From: an uncultured Bacteroidaceae bacterium
Lineage (GTDB): Bacteria; Bacteroidota; Bacteroidia; Bacteroidales; Bacteroidaceae
NCBI GenBank assembly: GCA_934394435.1
Contig: CAKRRN010000001.1
Span: 248,001 to 312,000, forward strand
Length of the DNA: 64,000 nt
Direction of reading: 5' to 3'
Made by a program: the position numbers and the translations under genes. A model generated the notes under the pieces. It saw only the letters and a list, made by a program, of their open reading frames with translations, had not been told where the DNA came from and did not search any database. Positions 9,301 to 17,039 of this stretch are shown here, piece after piece; position 1 is the first letter of the stretch, and each line of letters opens with the position of its first letter.

Positions 9301-9968
9301 ACGGGCTCTCTGTGGATACACTTACGATAAACGAAGGTAATTTGCATAGTGCCACACATGTGCTCAAGAGAGGTCGGGTCGAAGGTAATGCACGTATATT
9401 GGGATATTCGACAGACAATTCTGGATTGAAGGGACTGAATGGCACTCTTCTTACTTTTATTATAGAAAGTGACGAGACCTTTGTGGGAGGTACTTTCACA
9501 CTGGCCAACCAGTTGCTGACTACTTCCGATGGGAGATGTTTCCGTCCGGAGGATGCCACTTATACCATGTCGCTCTCGAAAACTTACGTAACAAACATAC
9601 GTCTCTCTGACAGTAATCTAAGGATGAATGTAGGGGATATCTATACTCTTGGGGTTACGGTAGAACCCCTTATGGCAACCAATCAAACACTTACTTGGAC
9701 GTCATCAGACGAAAAGGTTGCAAAGGTAGAGGCTGATGGGACCATTACAGCGTTGTCTGTGGGTACAGCAACTATTACTGTTTCAGCTACAGATGGGTCT
9801 GGAACTAAGGCGACTGCTCTCTTGGTAGTGACAGATGGCACGGGTGTGTTGCCCATTGAGAGTGTGTCAGATGCCGCTGAGGTATATACTGTATCGGGTG
9901 TGAGAATCGGAAAACCCACTCAGGCAGGTGTGTATATAGTGAACGGCACGAAGGTACTGTTAAAGTAG
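6372..9968 (+). CDS. Secreted multidomain CotH-kinase-family protein with dockerin-like and Big_2 modules
   Basis: A 1198-residue exported protein with a signal peptide ending near residue 28. Domain order: a discoidin (F5/8 type C)-like domain at about 35-165; a CotH-type domain, an atypical protein-kinase fold of the family that phosphorylates spore-coat proteins in Bacillus, at about 185-600 (RGRGNASWGFPKKPYRIKF, VGPVWDFDLAMDND); a Gly-rich GLUG-like repeat region at about 640-810; a dockerin-like pair of Ca-loop motifs (GDVKKDDKIDVWD near 871 and SDVNQDRKIDVLD near 904); a cohesin-like beta domain at about 940-1070; a bacterial Ig-like (Big_2) domain at about 1074-1155; and a C-terminal VYTVSGVRIG...GVYIVNGTKVLLK motif like the sorting or anchoring tails common in Prevotella. 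The substrate is unknown. It appears monocistronic or leads into glmM 32 nt downstream. Confidence 0.82.
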   Translation: MMVKKRLLQQLFICIIASLCFAASLSAQENKKLTGTPIGSPNVDYSTGQSSSTVNTLANAFDGKTNTFYASLNRSNTWVGLDLGTPHVITRVGWAPRSGQPGRVQLGLFEGANKEDFTDAVPLYLIPSVGTNGVVEHADVRVSRGFRYVRYVGPNDARCNIAEVEFYGHEGVGDDSQFYQITNLPTLSIHTFAGTDPKDKVNEMPSGMSLIYDGGTLIQEDTMLIRGRGNASWGFPKKPYRIKFYKGGSKRLLKGSPLETPAKARKWTLINNYGDKTLMRNCVAFETSRRLGLAYTPYCQPVDVVLNGEYKGCYQLCDQLTVDKNRVAITEMTPEDKEGEALTGGYFVEVDAYASSESSWFSTSRGMPVTIKSPDEDEINLVQKNYLKRIFNQMESSVFSSNYKDENTGYRSRLDVESFLRHFIVGELAGNTDTYWSTYMYKDRNEVPFHVGPVWDFDLAMDNDARIYPVNNRDNWVYRTGGSAAHNMVAFVNRILSDNYANKRLKSIWTEMRRSGAFSEESLVGYVDSMAQVLDASQRLNFIRWPILNQRVHQNPIAYGSYEGEVNVLREYFPARIAWIDKFLGYGVEKVYNDSVFYIKSAEDLLEFSEAVNSGANHSEGYLAADINMSGYSDLFVPIGNGTHPFMGIFDGRGHVIRNLKITGTDNCGLFGTVSGGAQISNFIFDSTCSISAGSYVGVIGVSTGEGQITVERVGNEASIVGTGVNVSGIIGCNYGSTCRFVITDCYNTGTIKGSNECAAICGWAGGNAVISGCWNTGEVTGYISDLEMVRYSNPIAIDNCYNIYGTQVEQVTSASVASGELAFRLNEAKGEFPVWYQELGTDAHPVFDSRRGLVFRNPDGSYSNVKSLAGDVKKDDKIDVWDADWEAESIVGREPAEFFALNSDVNQDRKIDVLDVVAIINAVGGKTINFTESDEGNARLYSSNASVKASNSRKVNVWLTSPLTISAYQADILVSDGLSVDTLTINEGNLHSATHVLKRGRVEGNARILGYSTDNSGLKGLNGTLLTFIIESDETFVGGTFTLANQLLTTSDGRCFRPEDATYTMSLSKTYVTNIRLSDSNLRMNVGDIYTLGVTVEPLMATNQTLTWTSSDEKVAKVEADGTITALSVGTATITVSATDGSGTKATALLVVTDGTGVLPIESVSDAAEVYTVSGVRIGKPTQAGVYIVNGTKVLLK

Positions 9969-10000
9969 AAATATAAGGATAAATAAAAATACTAAAGCAA

Positions 10001-11386
10001 ATGACACTGATTAAATCAATTTCAGGTATCCGTGGAACTATAGGGGGACGAGCTGGAGATACGCTCAATCCCCTTGATATAGTTAAATTCACTTCGGCTT
10101 ATGCTACGCTTATACGCCGCACAACGAAGGTTAAAAGTAATAAGATTGTGGTTGGACGCGATGCACGTATCAGTGGTCCAATGGTCAAGAATGTCGTGTG
10201 TGGCACCTTGATGGGCATGGGCTTTGATGTGGTGAATATAGGTCTGGCTACCACTCCCACCACAGAGATTGCTGTGACAATGGAGGGTGCATGTGGCGGT
10301 ATTATCATTACTGCGAGCCATAATCCACGTATGTGGAATGCTTTGAAACTTCTAAATGAAAAAGGAGAATTTCTTAATAAGGAAGAGGGCAACGAAGTAC
10401 TTCGTATTGCAGAGGCAGAAGATTTTGAATATGCTGATGTTGACCACTTGGGCTCTTATCGTGAAGATGATACCTATGACCAAAAGCATATTGACCTTGT
10501 GCTGAATCTTCAGCTCGTGGATAAGGAAGCCATAAGTAAGGCTGGTTTCCGTGTTGCATTCGATTCTGTCAATAGTGTGGGTGGCATTATCCTGCCCAAA
10601 CTCTTCGAGCAGTTAGGCGTAAAATGTGTTACAGGACTTTATACCGAGCCAACAGGTGACTTTCAGCATAATCCAGAACCACTTGAAAAGAACCTCTCTG
10701 ATATTAAAGCCTTGATGCAAAAGGGCGGTTATGATATCGGGTTTGTTGTTGACCCTGATGTAGATAGACTCGCGCTCTTCTGTGAAGATGGCACCATGTA
10801 TGGCGAGGAGTATACTTTGGTCACTGTGGCAGATTATATTCTGCAGCATACACCAGGCAATACAGTAAGTAATCTCAGCAGTACTCGCGCCCTTCGGGAT
10901 GTAACTCGCAAGTATGGACAGCAGTACAATGCTGCTGCCGTGGGCGAGGTAAACGTTGTGACTAAGATGAAGGATACCAATGCGGTGATTGGTGGTGAAG
11001 GTAATGGTGGCGTTATATATCCAGCCGCGCATTATGGGCGCGATGCTTTGGTAGGAATAGCTTTGATTCTTACTTATCTGGCAAAGAAAGGCTGTACGGC
11101 AAGTGAACTTCGTGCTACCTATCCTCCATATTTCATTGCAAAAAATCGTATTGATCTGACTCCGGAAACTGATGTGGATGCTATCCTGTCACGTGTGAAG
11201 GAAATGTATAAGGACGAGGAGGTAAATGATATTGATGGAGTGAAGATAGATTTCCCAGACAAGTGGGTCCACTTGCGCAAGTCTAACACAGAACCCATCA
11301 TACGTGTCTATAGCGAGGCTTCTACTATGGAGGCTGCAGAAGAAATAGGACATCGTATCATGGATGTGGTATACAGCATGGTATGA
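10001..11386 (+). CDS. glmM: Phosphoglucosamine mutase / phosphohexomutase
   Basis: Alpha-D-phosphohexomutase superfamily member of 461 residues, probably converting glucosamine-6-phosphate to glucosamine-1-phosphate for UDP-GlcNAc synthesis in the cytosol. The catalytic phosphoserine loop TASHNP places the active serine at residue 106. The metal-binding loop is DPDVDR. The sugar-recognition loop GEGNGG and the C-terminal phosphate-binding RKSNTEP are also present. The following gene is nagA, which acts on GlcNAc-6-phosphate, supporting an amino-sugar role. A phosphomannomutase activity cannot be excluded from sequence alone. Confidence 0.85.
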   Translation: MTLIKSISGIRGTIGGRAGDTLNPLDIVKFTSAYATLIRRTTKVKSNKIVVGRDARISGPMVKNVVCGTLMGMGFDVVNIGLATTPTTEIAVTMEGACGGIIITASHNPRMWNALKLLNEKGEFLNKEEGNEVLRIAEAEDFEYADVDHLGSYREDDTYDQKHIDLVLNLQLVDKEAISKAGFRVAFDSVNSVGGIILPKLFEQLGVKCVTGLYTEPTGDFQHNPEPLEKNLSDIKALMQKGGYDIGFVVDPDVDRLALFCEDGTMYGEEYTLVTVADYILQHTPGNTVSNLSSTRALRDVTRKYGQQYNAAAVGEVNVVTKMKDTNAVIGGEGNGGVIYPAAHYGRDALVGIALILTYLAKKGCTASELRATYPPYFIAKNRIDLTPETDVDAILSRVKEMYKDEEVNDIDGVKIDFPDKWVHLRKSNTEPIIRVYSEASTMEAAEEIGHRIMDVVYSMV

Positions 11387-11423
11387 GTATCATAGAAAAA
11401 TGAAATTTAAAAATGTTAATGGT

Positions 11424-12599
11424 ATGTTGACACAGATAATCAATGGTAAGATACTTACCCCTCAGGGATGGCTGAAGGATGGTAGTGTTGTTATCAGAGA
11501 CAGCAAAATTCTTGAGGTAACGAATTGTGATCTGGCTATTATTGGTGCGGACATCATAGACGCAAAAGGAATGTACGTGGTGCCAGGTTTCGTGGATATG
11601 CATGTCCATGGCGGTGGCGGAAGAGACTTCCAAGAAGGTACTCCTGAAGCCTTTAAGACTGCGGTAGAGGCACATCTTAAGTATGGTACAACAAGTATAT
11701 TCCCAACTTTAAGCAGCAGCACCATTCCTATGATAGAAGCTGCTGTAGACACCTGCACGGAATTGATGAAAGACCCTGAGTCTCCTATCCAAGGACTTCA
11801 TCTGGAGGGGCATTATCTGAATCCGAGTAAGGCAGGTGCGCAGCGACCAGAGTGGATAAAGAATCCCGATCCAAATGAATATATTCCAATTGTAGAAAAC
11901 TCTTCGTGTCTGGCGCGCTGGGATGCAGCACCCGAATTACCTGGAGCTTTGCAGTTTGGTAAGTATTGTGCAGAGAAGGGGATACTTCCGAGTATTGCTC
12001 ACACAGCTGCAAGCTATAACGATGTACGCTCTGCTTTTGAAGTAGGTTTTACGCATGTGACACATTTCTATAATGCCATGCCTGGTTTCCACAATAAGCG
12101 TGAGTATAAGTATGAGGGCACAGTGGAGAGTGTGTATCTGATAGATGATATGACGGTAGAGTGTGTGGCTGATGGCGTACACGTGCCTCCTACCATTCTG
12201 AGAATGGTTTATAAAATCAAGGGCGTGGAGCGTATGTCACTCATTACTGACGCTTTGGCGGTGGCAGCAGCCGATACCAATACAGTGAAAGCTTTTGATC
12301 CCCGTGTCGTGATCGAGGATGGCGTGTGCAAGTTGTCTGACCGTTCAGCACTTGCTGGGTCTATTGCAACCACAGATCGCTTGGTTCGAACGATGGTGAA
12401 TTTGGCAGAAGTTCCTCTGGAGGATGCAGTTCGCATGGCAAGTGAGACGCCCGCTCGTATTATGGGAGTGCATGATCGTAAGGGGTCGCTTGTGCGTGGC
12501 AAGGATGCGGATATTCTGATCCTTGACCAAAAACTCAATGTGCGTTGCGTATGGCAGATGGGTAAAATCAAAGAAAATACCTTGTTTAAGAATGCTTAA
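11424..12599 (+). CDS. nagA: N-acetylglucosamine-6-phosphate deacetylase
   Basis: Hydrolyses GlcNAc-6-phosphate to glucosamine-6-phosphate and acetate in amino-sugar recycling and catabolism. The 391-residue protein has the amidohydrolase metal motif DMHVHGG near residue 63, HLEGHYLNP, SIAHTAASYNDV, THFYNAMPGFHN, and the catalytic aspartate region SLITDAL. The start at 11424 gives the family-like beginning MLTQIING; an in-frame ATG at 11400 is possible. It is 37 nt downstream of glmM, so the two are probably one operon. It ends at a strong terminator (12686-12733). Confidence 0.93.
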   Translation: MLTQIINGKILTPQGWLKDGSVVIRDSKILEVTNCDLAIIGADIIDAKGMYVVPGFVDMHVHGGGGRDFQEGTPEAFKTAVEAHLKYGTTSIFPTLSSSTIPMIEAAVDTCTELMKDPESPIQGLHLEGHYLNPSKAGAQRPEWIKNPDPNEYIPIVENSSCLARWDAAPELPGALQFGKYCAEKGILPSIAHTAASYNDVRSAFEVGFTHVTHFYNAMPGFHNKREYKYEGTVESVYLIDDMTVECVADGVHVPPTILRMVYKIKGVERMSLITDALAVAAADTNTVKAFDPRVVIEDGVCKLSDRSALAGSIATTDRLVRTMVNLAEVPLEDAVRMASETPARIMGVHDRKGSLVRGKDADILILDQKLNVRCVWQMGKIKENTLFKNA

Positions 12600-12685
12600 T
12601 AAGACAGAGTACATAACTGGTTTTGTAATTTATGTACGCGTTCCTTATAGTATGCATTAACGAAATGAGGGACGCAAGGTATAAG

Positions 12686-12733
12686 ACACTTCCTGAGGAG
12701 CTTTCCGCTTACAGGAAGTGTTTTTGCTTTTTT
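12686..12733 (+). terminator. Intrinsic terminator of glmM-nagA
   Basis: ACACTTCCTG (12686-12695) pairs with CAGGAAGTGT (12712-12721). It is followed by T5, GC and T6. Confidence 0.8.
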
Positions 12734-12970
12734 GAGGATATGACTTTTTAATCTCAAAAGAGCTTTGGAAGCTCTTTCGAAACTAAACAAACAAATAATA
12801 ATATAATGTATTATTTATCCAATAAACCAGGGTTGGTGGAATATAGAAATAACTGTAGAGTGGGTGAGTGCCTAAAAAGTGTGTTTTGAACTGAACTTGT
12901 CTTATGTAAAATATGATAGAGAAATAGTGATAATTATCGCAAATTGTATCGTTAGTAGGGAGAAATGTAT

Positions 12971-12978
12971 TATTTTTG
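12971..12978 (+). promoter_or_regulatory. Bacteroidetes -7 box for the lipoprotein gene at 13012
   Basis: TATTTTTG fits TAnnTTTG and lies 33 nt upstream of the start codon. Confidence 0.55.
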
Positions 12979-13011
12979 TCGCCAAATACTGAATTTTAAA
13001 ATGCATTTCGT

Positions 13012-14367
13012 ATGAAAATGAAAAGTCTGTTACTATGTATGGCGAGTCTTGCTATTGTACTCCCATTAGTGTCTTCTTGTAGCGAGGAAAATAAGTCGGA
13101 GAAGAAGACCGAGTTGTCAATGCCAAGTTCTGAATTTGGAAAAACCATGAGCGAAATTCAAGAGAGTGAGTCTTCAAGCCGTGGTTTTACCGTAAGTAAA
13201 TCAGATGATTGCCATCTTACTCTTACAAAGCAAGAGAATGGAGCAGAGGTTAAATATGTGTACAGCTTTGATCCTGTAACGAACGTATATCGTTATGCAA
13301 AGGGCACTTATGCTGATGCTAATCAACTAACCTCACTTACTAAGCAGATAGGTGAAGAAGGCTATTCTCTGCAGGCAAATTCCAATGGTGTTGTTTATTA
13401 CGTCAATGCAGATCAAAAAAGTATAGTTGTAAACACCGAGAAAAAAGAATTTTTTGCGATACCCGCATCTGATGAAGCTTTGGCTTGGGGTCGTTTTAGT
13501 AATCTCGCCGAGGCGGATAAGGCTGGGCTTATGGTCCCCTATCTTGGTAAGTATGCTTCTGTAGAACTCGTACAGCTAAATGAACAATTTAACGGAAATG
13601 TACTTGACGAGTCAAAGTCAAACATTGCGAATGGAGTATATGTGTTTACAGTCAAAGCCAATGATAAGGGTTATACACAGCTCAAGTATTGGTTCGACGT
13701 GGAAACAAAGACTAAGCTGGAGGAGGCTGCTGTTTACTTTGATGCAGAAAAGCGTCCCTCAACGACCGAGGTGGAAAAGTATATGAACCATCTGGGGCTG
13801 AAGTATACAGCTTTGACAGATCCAAGTGATGGCTCGTCAATATATTATAACTATGAAGAGAAATATGAGGCATATGTTCTTATGAACAAACCTGAGGATA
13901 GCAGTAAGGAGTTTACTCCAAATATTCATTTTGCGTTTACTAATCTTGACGATCAAGTTCCTCCTGCAGAGGTGACTATGCCCGAGCTTGTGTTGGATTT
14001 TGGCACTATGACTTTAGATGAGGCTGTGGAGCAGTATAGAAGTAAACCATACTTCAAGGGCACGGAAGACGATGGCTTCGGAGGTGCTCTCGGTATTATT
14101 GTTACAACATCATCTCCTGATTTCCAAAAGATTCTGCTTATGGATGACGGTGGAAAGTACGTTGCTGCAATACTTATGCCAGATGATGCTAAGGTGTTGC
14201 GTTCACCTGCATTGAAAGACTGGTTTGCTGCAAATAATTATACTTATGCTGAGAATATTAGTATTTTGCCTACGTATATTAGTGCAGACGAGAAGGTTAT
14301 GGCTCAGTTTGATTTGGAAGGAATCTTCACTGGCGTTCCATGCCTTGCATTCCAGCCTACCGAATAA
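13012..14367 (+). CDS. Hypothetical lipoprotein, 451 aa
   Basis: I do not recognise a family. The first 23 residues are a lipoprotein signal with lipobox VSSC (Cys23), so the mature protein is membrane-anchored. A low-complexity Ser/Glu/Lys linker follows to about residue 55. The remainder is rich in Tyr, Asp and Glu, with alternating beta-strand patterns and no transmembrane segments; the repeated spacing of aromatic residues suggests a beta-sandwich or two repeated halves. It has its own promoter and is followed by a long hairpin, so it appears monocistronic. An ATG two codons downstream (13018) is also possible. Confidence 0.75.
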   Translation: MKMKSLLLCMASLAIVLPLVSSCSEENKSEKKTELSMPSSEFGKTMSEIQESESSSRGFTVSKSDDCHLTLTKQENGAEVKYVYSFDPVTNVYRYAKGTYADANQLTSLTKQIGEEGYSLQANSNGVVYYVNADQKSIVVNTEKKEFFAIPASDEALAWGRFSNLAEADKAGLMVPYLGKYASVELVQLNEQFNGNVLDESKSNIANGVYVFTVKANDKGYTQLKYWFDVETKTKLEEAAVYFDAEKRPSTTEVEKYMNHLGLKYTALTDPSDGSSIYYNYEEKYEAYVLMNKPEDSSKEFTPNIHFAFTNLDDQVPPAEVTMPELVLDFGTMTLDEAVEQYRSKPYFKGTEDDGFGGALGIIVTTSSPDFQKILLMDDGGKYVAAILMPDDAKVLRSPALKDWFAANNYTYAENISILPTYISADEKVMAQFDLEGIFTGVPCLAFQPTE

Positions 14368-14399
14368 TTCAGCAGAGAGGATAAAGGTAATCCTATAAC

Positions 14400-14441
14400 G
14401 ATGTTGGGCTGGTTTCCCTTGCAGGAAGCCAGCCCAATATC
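14400..14441. terminator. 18-bp hairpin between convergent genes
   Basis: 14400-14412 pairs with 14429-14441 (core TTGGGCTGG / CCAGCCCAA, one wobble in the outer part), continued inward by TTTCC / GGAAG around a 6-nt loop. Only four Ts follow, so it is a hairpin terminator or mRNA 3' end serving the lipoprotein gene and possibly the convergent esterase gene. Confidence 0.6.
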
Positions 14442-14466
14442 ATGTTTTATGGGAAAGTGTATTACC

Positions 14467-15966
14467 TTACCAGCGGTCTGTTCGGAAGGGTGCAACGTGG
14501 AGATTGCTTGCCGTACGTAGTGTGCATGTAGGATTGTCAGCCCATCCGTAGCGTACAGCTATAGGGAAATCTACTCCAGAGCAACTTACCACCACTTCTT
14601 TCTCATTCACGACTTTAGCGGTTGCCACATGCCACTGTCTGTCTGCACCTGCCAATATGAAACCTGGCAGATTGCTTTCTTGAACCAGAGGCTCGCAACC
14701 TTTGGGGATGCTGAAGTGAATATGTATTCCATCGCTCTCAACCGTGTACCTCTCATATACAGGGGCTGTGTAGGCAACTTTCTTTTTACCGTAGGTCTGG
14801 TTGAGCGCAATAGCTGCCATACGGCGTCCTACTTCTCGCTTTGTCTTGGGATGAATATCATTGGCGTCACCCAAGTCTATGTTACTAACCATCCCCGTAT
14901 GAGGCAAACATAATGCATCGGCTTGCGACTCACGTAAGAGAGCCCATTGGGAATCTGGTTGCAGAACGTTGGGTTTTAGATAATTGGCAAGTTGTACGAA
15001 GTAGAAGGGCATAGATGGGTTGTTCCAGCACTTGCGCCAGTCTGTAATGAGTGTCTGGAAGAGTGCCTGATGCTGTGCTGCACGTCCTACATTGTTGCAA
15101 CCTTGGTACCAGATGACTCCTCGTATGGGGAATTCTATGAGAGGATGAATCATTGCGTTGTAGAGCACGGTGACGTGGTTGGTGTGATTGAAGTCTTGGA
15201 TGTAAGGCTTCTTGTCTTGTGGCAGACTCTCGTAGTAGGCTTTTACTTCATCCGCGTTATAGTTGGAACTGAGTATTTTCTTTGATTGTTCTTCGAATCC
15301 AGTTACATACTGTAATGCTTCTGCTCTTGTCCATGCTTCAGCAGGAGTTCCTCCCCAGTCGTCATCAATAATGCCTACAGGCACTTTAAGTTCTTCCCAA
15401 AGCCGTAATGCATAGAAATAGCAGAGTGCACTGAAATTCTCAACATACTGAGGGCTACATTCCTGCCATCCGTCCATATTGACCTCTACTTGCTCCAGAG
15501 GTTGTAGGCTTGTGCGTTTTTTTACCTGCAGGAGTCTAATCTGTGGATATTTTGCATTGGCTATTTCCTCCTCGTAATTGAGAACCTTGCCCCAACCCTT
15601 GAGTGGCATTTCCATGTTGCTTTGTCCGCTACCCAACCACACTTCACCAATTAGCACATTCTTTAATGTTGTTTCTTCTCCGTCAGAGAAAATCATTTCA
15701 TAAGGCTTCAGTCCGCCCTTGGGCGTTTGGATGGTCAAGGTGAACGATCCATCGGTCTGAGATGCTTGTGCAGTGACACCCTTTTTGTTCCATCCGGTTG
15801 TCAGTGTGACCTGTTTGCCAGGTGTTGCTGTCCCATGAATTTTGAGCGTGCTCTTTTGCTGAAGCACCATGTTGCTCGTGAAGTGGTTAGGCAAAGTCAC
15901 TCGCCCCCATACAGTTTGCCCGGTGAACAATAGTCCGCAGAGCAATGGATAGATAAGTCTTTTCAT
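14467..15966 (-). CDS. Sialate O-acetylesterase family SGNH hydrolase
   Basis: Predicted secreted carbohydrate esterase removing acetyl groups from sialic acid or other glycans. The 499-residue protein begins with an export signal (residues 1-21). The start at 15966 is fixed by the -7 box at 15996-16003, which lies downstream of the longer frame's first codon. An N-terminal beta-domain precedes the nucleophile motif GSGQSNMEMP, in which the Ser is catalytic. GVIWYQGCNNV carries the second SGNH block, and DANDIHPKTKREVGRR holds the Asp/His pair of the triad. It resembles enzymes encoded with host- or plant-glycan utilisation genes, but here it stands alone. Confidence 0.88.
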   Translation of the reverse strand: MKRLIYPLLCGLLFTGQTVWGRVTLPNHFTSNMVLQQKSTLKIHGTATPGKQVTLTTGWNKKGVTAQASQTDGSFTLTIQTPKGGLKPYEMIFSDGEETTLKNVLIGEVWLGSGQSNMEMPLKGWGKVLNYEEEIANAKYPQIRLLQVKKRTSLQPLEQVEVNMDGWQECSPQYVENFSALCYFYALRLWEELKVPVGIIDDDWGGTPAEAWTRAEALQYVTGFEEQSKKILSSNYNADEVKAYYESLPQDKKPYIQDFNHTNHVTVLYNAMIHPLIEFPIRGVIWYQGCNNVGRAAQHQALFQTLITDWRKCWNNPSMPFYFVQLANYLKPNVLQPDSQWALLRESQADALCLPHTGMVSNIDLGDANDIHPKTKREVGRRMAAIALNQTYGKKKVAYTAPVYERYTVESDGIHIHFSIPKGCEPLVQESNLPGFILAGADRQWHVATAKVVNEKEVVVSCSGVDFPIAVRYGWADNPTCTLRTASNLHVAPFRTDRW

Positions 15967-15995
15967 CTTGTAGTCATTTAGGTCCTTTGTGTATG

Positions 15996-16003
15996 CAAAT
16001 TTA
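15996..16003 (-). promoter_or_regulatory. Bacteroidetes -7 box for the esterase
   Basis: Leftward TAAATTTG matches TAnnTTTG, 30 nt upstream of the chosen ATG. Confidence 0.6.
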
Positions 16004-16067
16004 CATTTTTTTGCTAGTTGTATAGTTAGTTGTTCTCTCAAAATGCATCTTCTTCTCTCTTTTTTCT

Positions 16068-16075
16068 TAACTTTG
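16068..16075 (+). promoter_or_regulatory. Bacteroidetes -7 box for the GDPD gene
   Basis: TAACTTTG matches TAnnTTTG, about 80 nt upstream of the ATG at 16154. Confidence 0.55.
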
Positions 16076-16153
16076 TAGATGCTAATCGTGTGAGACTTGG
16101 TCTTGCTGGTGATTATTGATGATGATAGACATCTTTAATAAAATAAAACTGAA

Positions 16154-16960
16154 ATGAAAAGAACACTTATTCTCCTTGCGGCTGCGATGCTCGGTACACT
16201 GGCTTTTGCGCAGCCAAAGATTGTAGCTCATCGGGGCTATTGGCGTACAGATGGTAGCGCACAAAATTCTATTGCATCTCTAAAAAAAGCGGCAGAGATT
16301 GGCTGCTATGGCTCAGAGTTCGATGTGTGGATAACGGCTGATGGTATTCCTGTGGTGTTCCATGATGCTACTATTGATGGTATACGAATAGAGGATACTA
16401 CTTTTGCTACACTGATGAATCATCGTTTAGCAAATGGGGAATTTATACCTACCTTGCAGCAGTACCTTACAGAGGGAGCTAAATTGGATGGCTGTCAGTT
16501 GATACTCGAGATAAAGACTCATCGGAATGACGCACGAAACAGGCGTGCAGCAGAGATGGTCGTAGAACTCATCAAGATGCTTGGGTTGGAGAAGAAGACA
16601 GAGTATATTGCTTTCAGTAAGGTCGTTTGCCAACGTTTGCATGAATTGACCCCTGACTCCAAGATTGCTTATTTGAATGGCGAGCTTACACCTGCACAGG
16701 TAAAAGAGATGGGGCTCTCAGGTATTGACTACAACGAAAAGGTGTTTGAGAAGCATCCCGAATGGTTGCAGGAAGCTAAACAGCTGGGTGTTGAGGTGAA
16801 TGTGTGGACTGTTGATGGAGAGGAAAATCTGCGCCATCATGCAGCTTTGGATGGAGTGGACATTATTACTACCAACGATCCAGAGATTCTTAAAGGAATA
16901 TTGACAGAGAAACAAGCTGCAAAGCAGCCCACTACCAAGAAGTCTAAGAAACGCAAATAA
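16154..16960 (+). CDS. Glycerophosphodiester phosphodiesterase family protein
   Basis: Exported GDPD-type TIM-barrel enzyme of 268 residues that should hydrolyse glycerophosphodiesters (or a related phosphodiester) to glycerol-3-phosphate and an alcohol. The signal peptide ends near residue 19 (LAFAQ). Family motifs are VAHRGYW (catalytic His/Arg), GSEFDVW with metal-binding Glu/Asp, PVVFHD with the second His, and LILEIK. The C-terminus is a short Lys-rich tail. A hairpin terminator follows directly. Confidence 0.9.
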   Translation: MKRTLILLAAAMLGTLAFAQPKIVAHRGYWRTDGSAQNSIASLKKAAEIGCYGSEFDVWITADGIPVVFHDATIDGIRIEDTTFATLMNHRLANGEFIPTLQQYLTEGAKLDGCQLILEIKTHRNDARNRRAAEMVVELIKMLGLEKKTEYIAFSKVVCQRLHELTPDSKIAYLNGELTPAQVKEMGLSGIDYNEKVFEKHPEWLQEAKQLGVEVNVWTVDGEENLRHHAALDGVDIITTNDPEILKGILTEKQAAKQPTTKKSKKRK

Positions 16961-16980
16961 GCCGTTTTGATTATAAAATG

Positions 16981-17018
16981 CATCCCCACTTCTTGCAAAA
17001 GAGAGGTGGGGATGTTTT
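16981..17018. terminator. Hairpin terminator between convergent GDPD and RNase R genes
   Basis: CATCCCCAC (16981-16989) pairs with GTGGGGATG (17006-17014), followed by TTTT. The position between convergent stops suggests it may serve both strands. Confidence 0.65.
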
Positions 17019-17039
17019 GATTCTAATAAGCCTTATGGA

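Larger units (their letters stand above)
12600..13011. other. Intergenic region with terminator, second hairpin and promoter
   Basis: Contains the nagA terminator, a second short hairpin (AAAGAGCTT at 12757-12765 pairing with AAGCTCTTT at 12769-12777), an AT-rich stretch without coding character, and the -7 box of the next gene. Confidence 0.6.
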
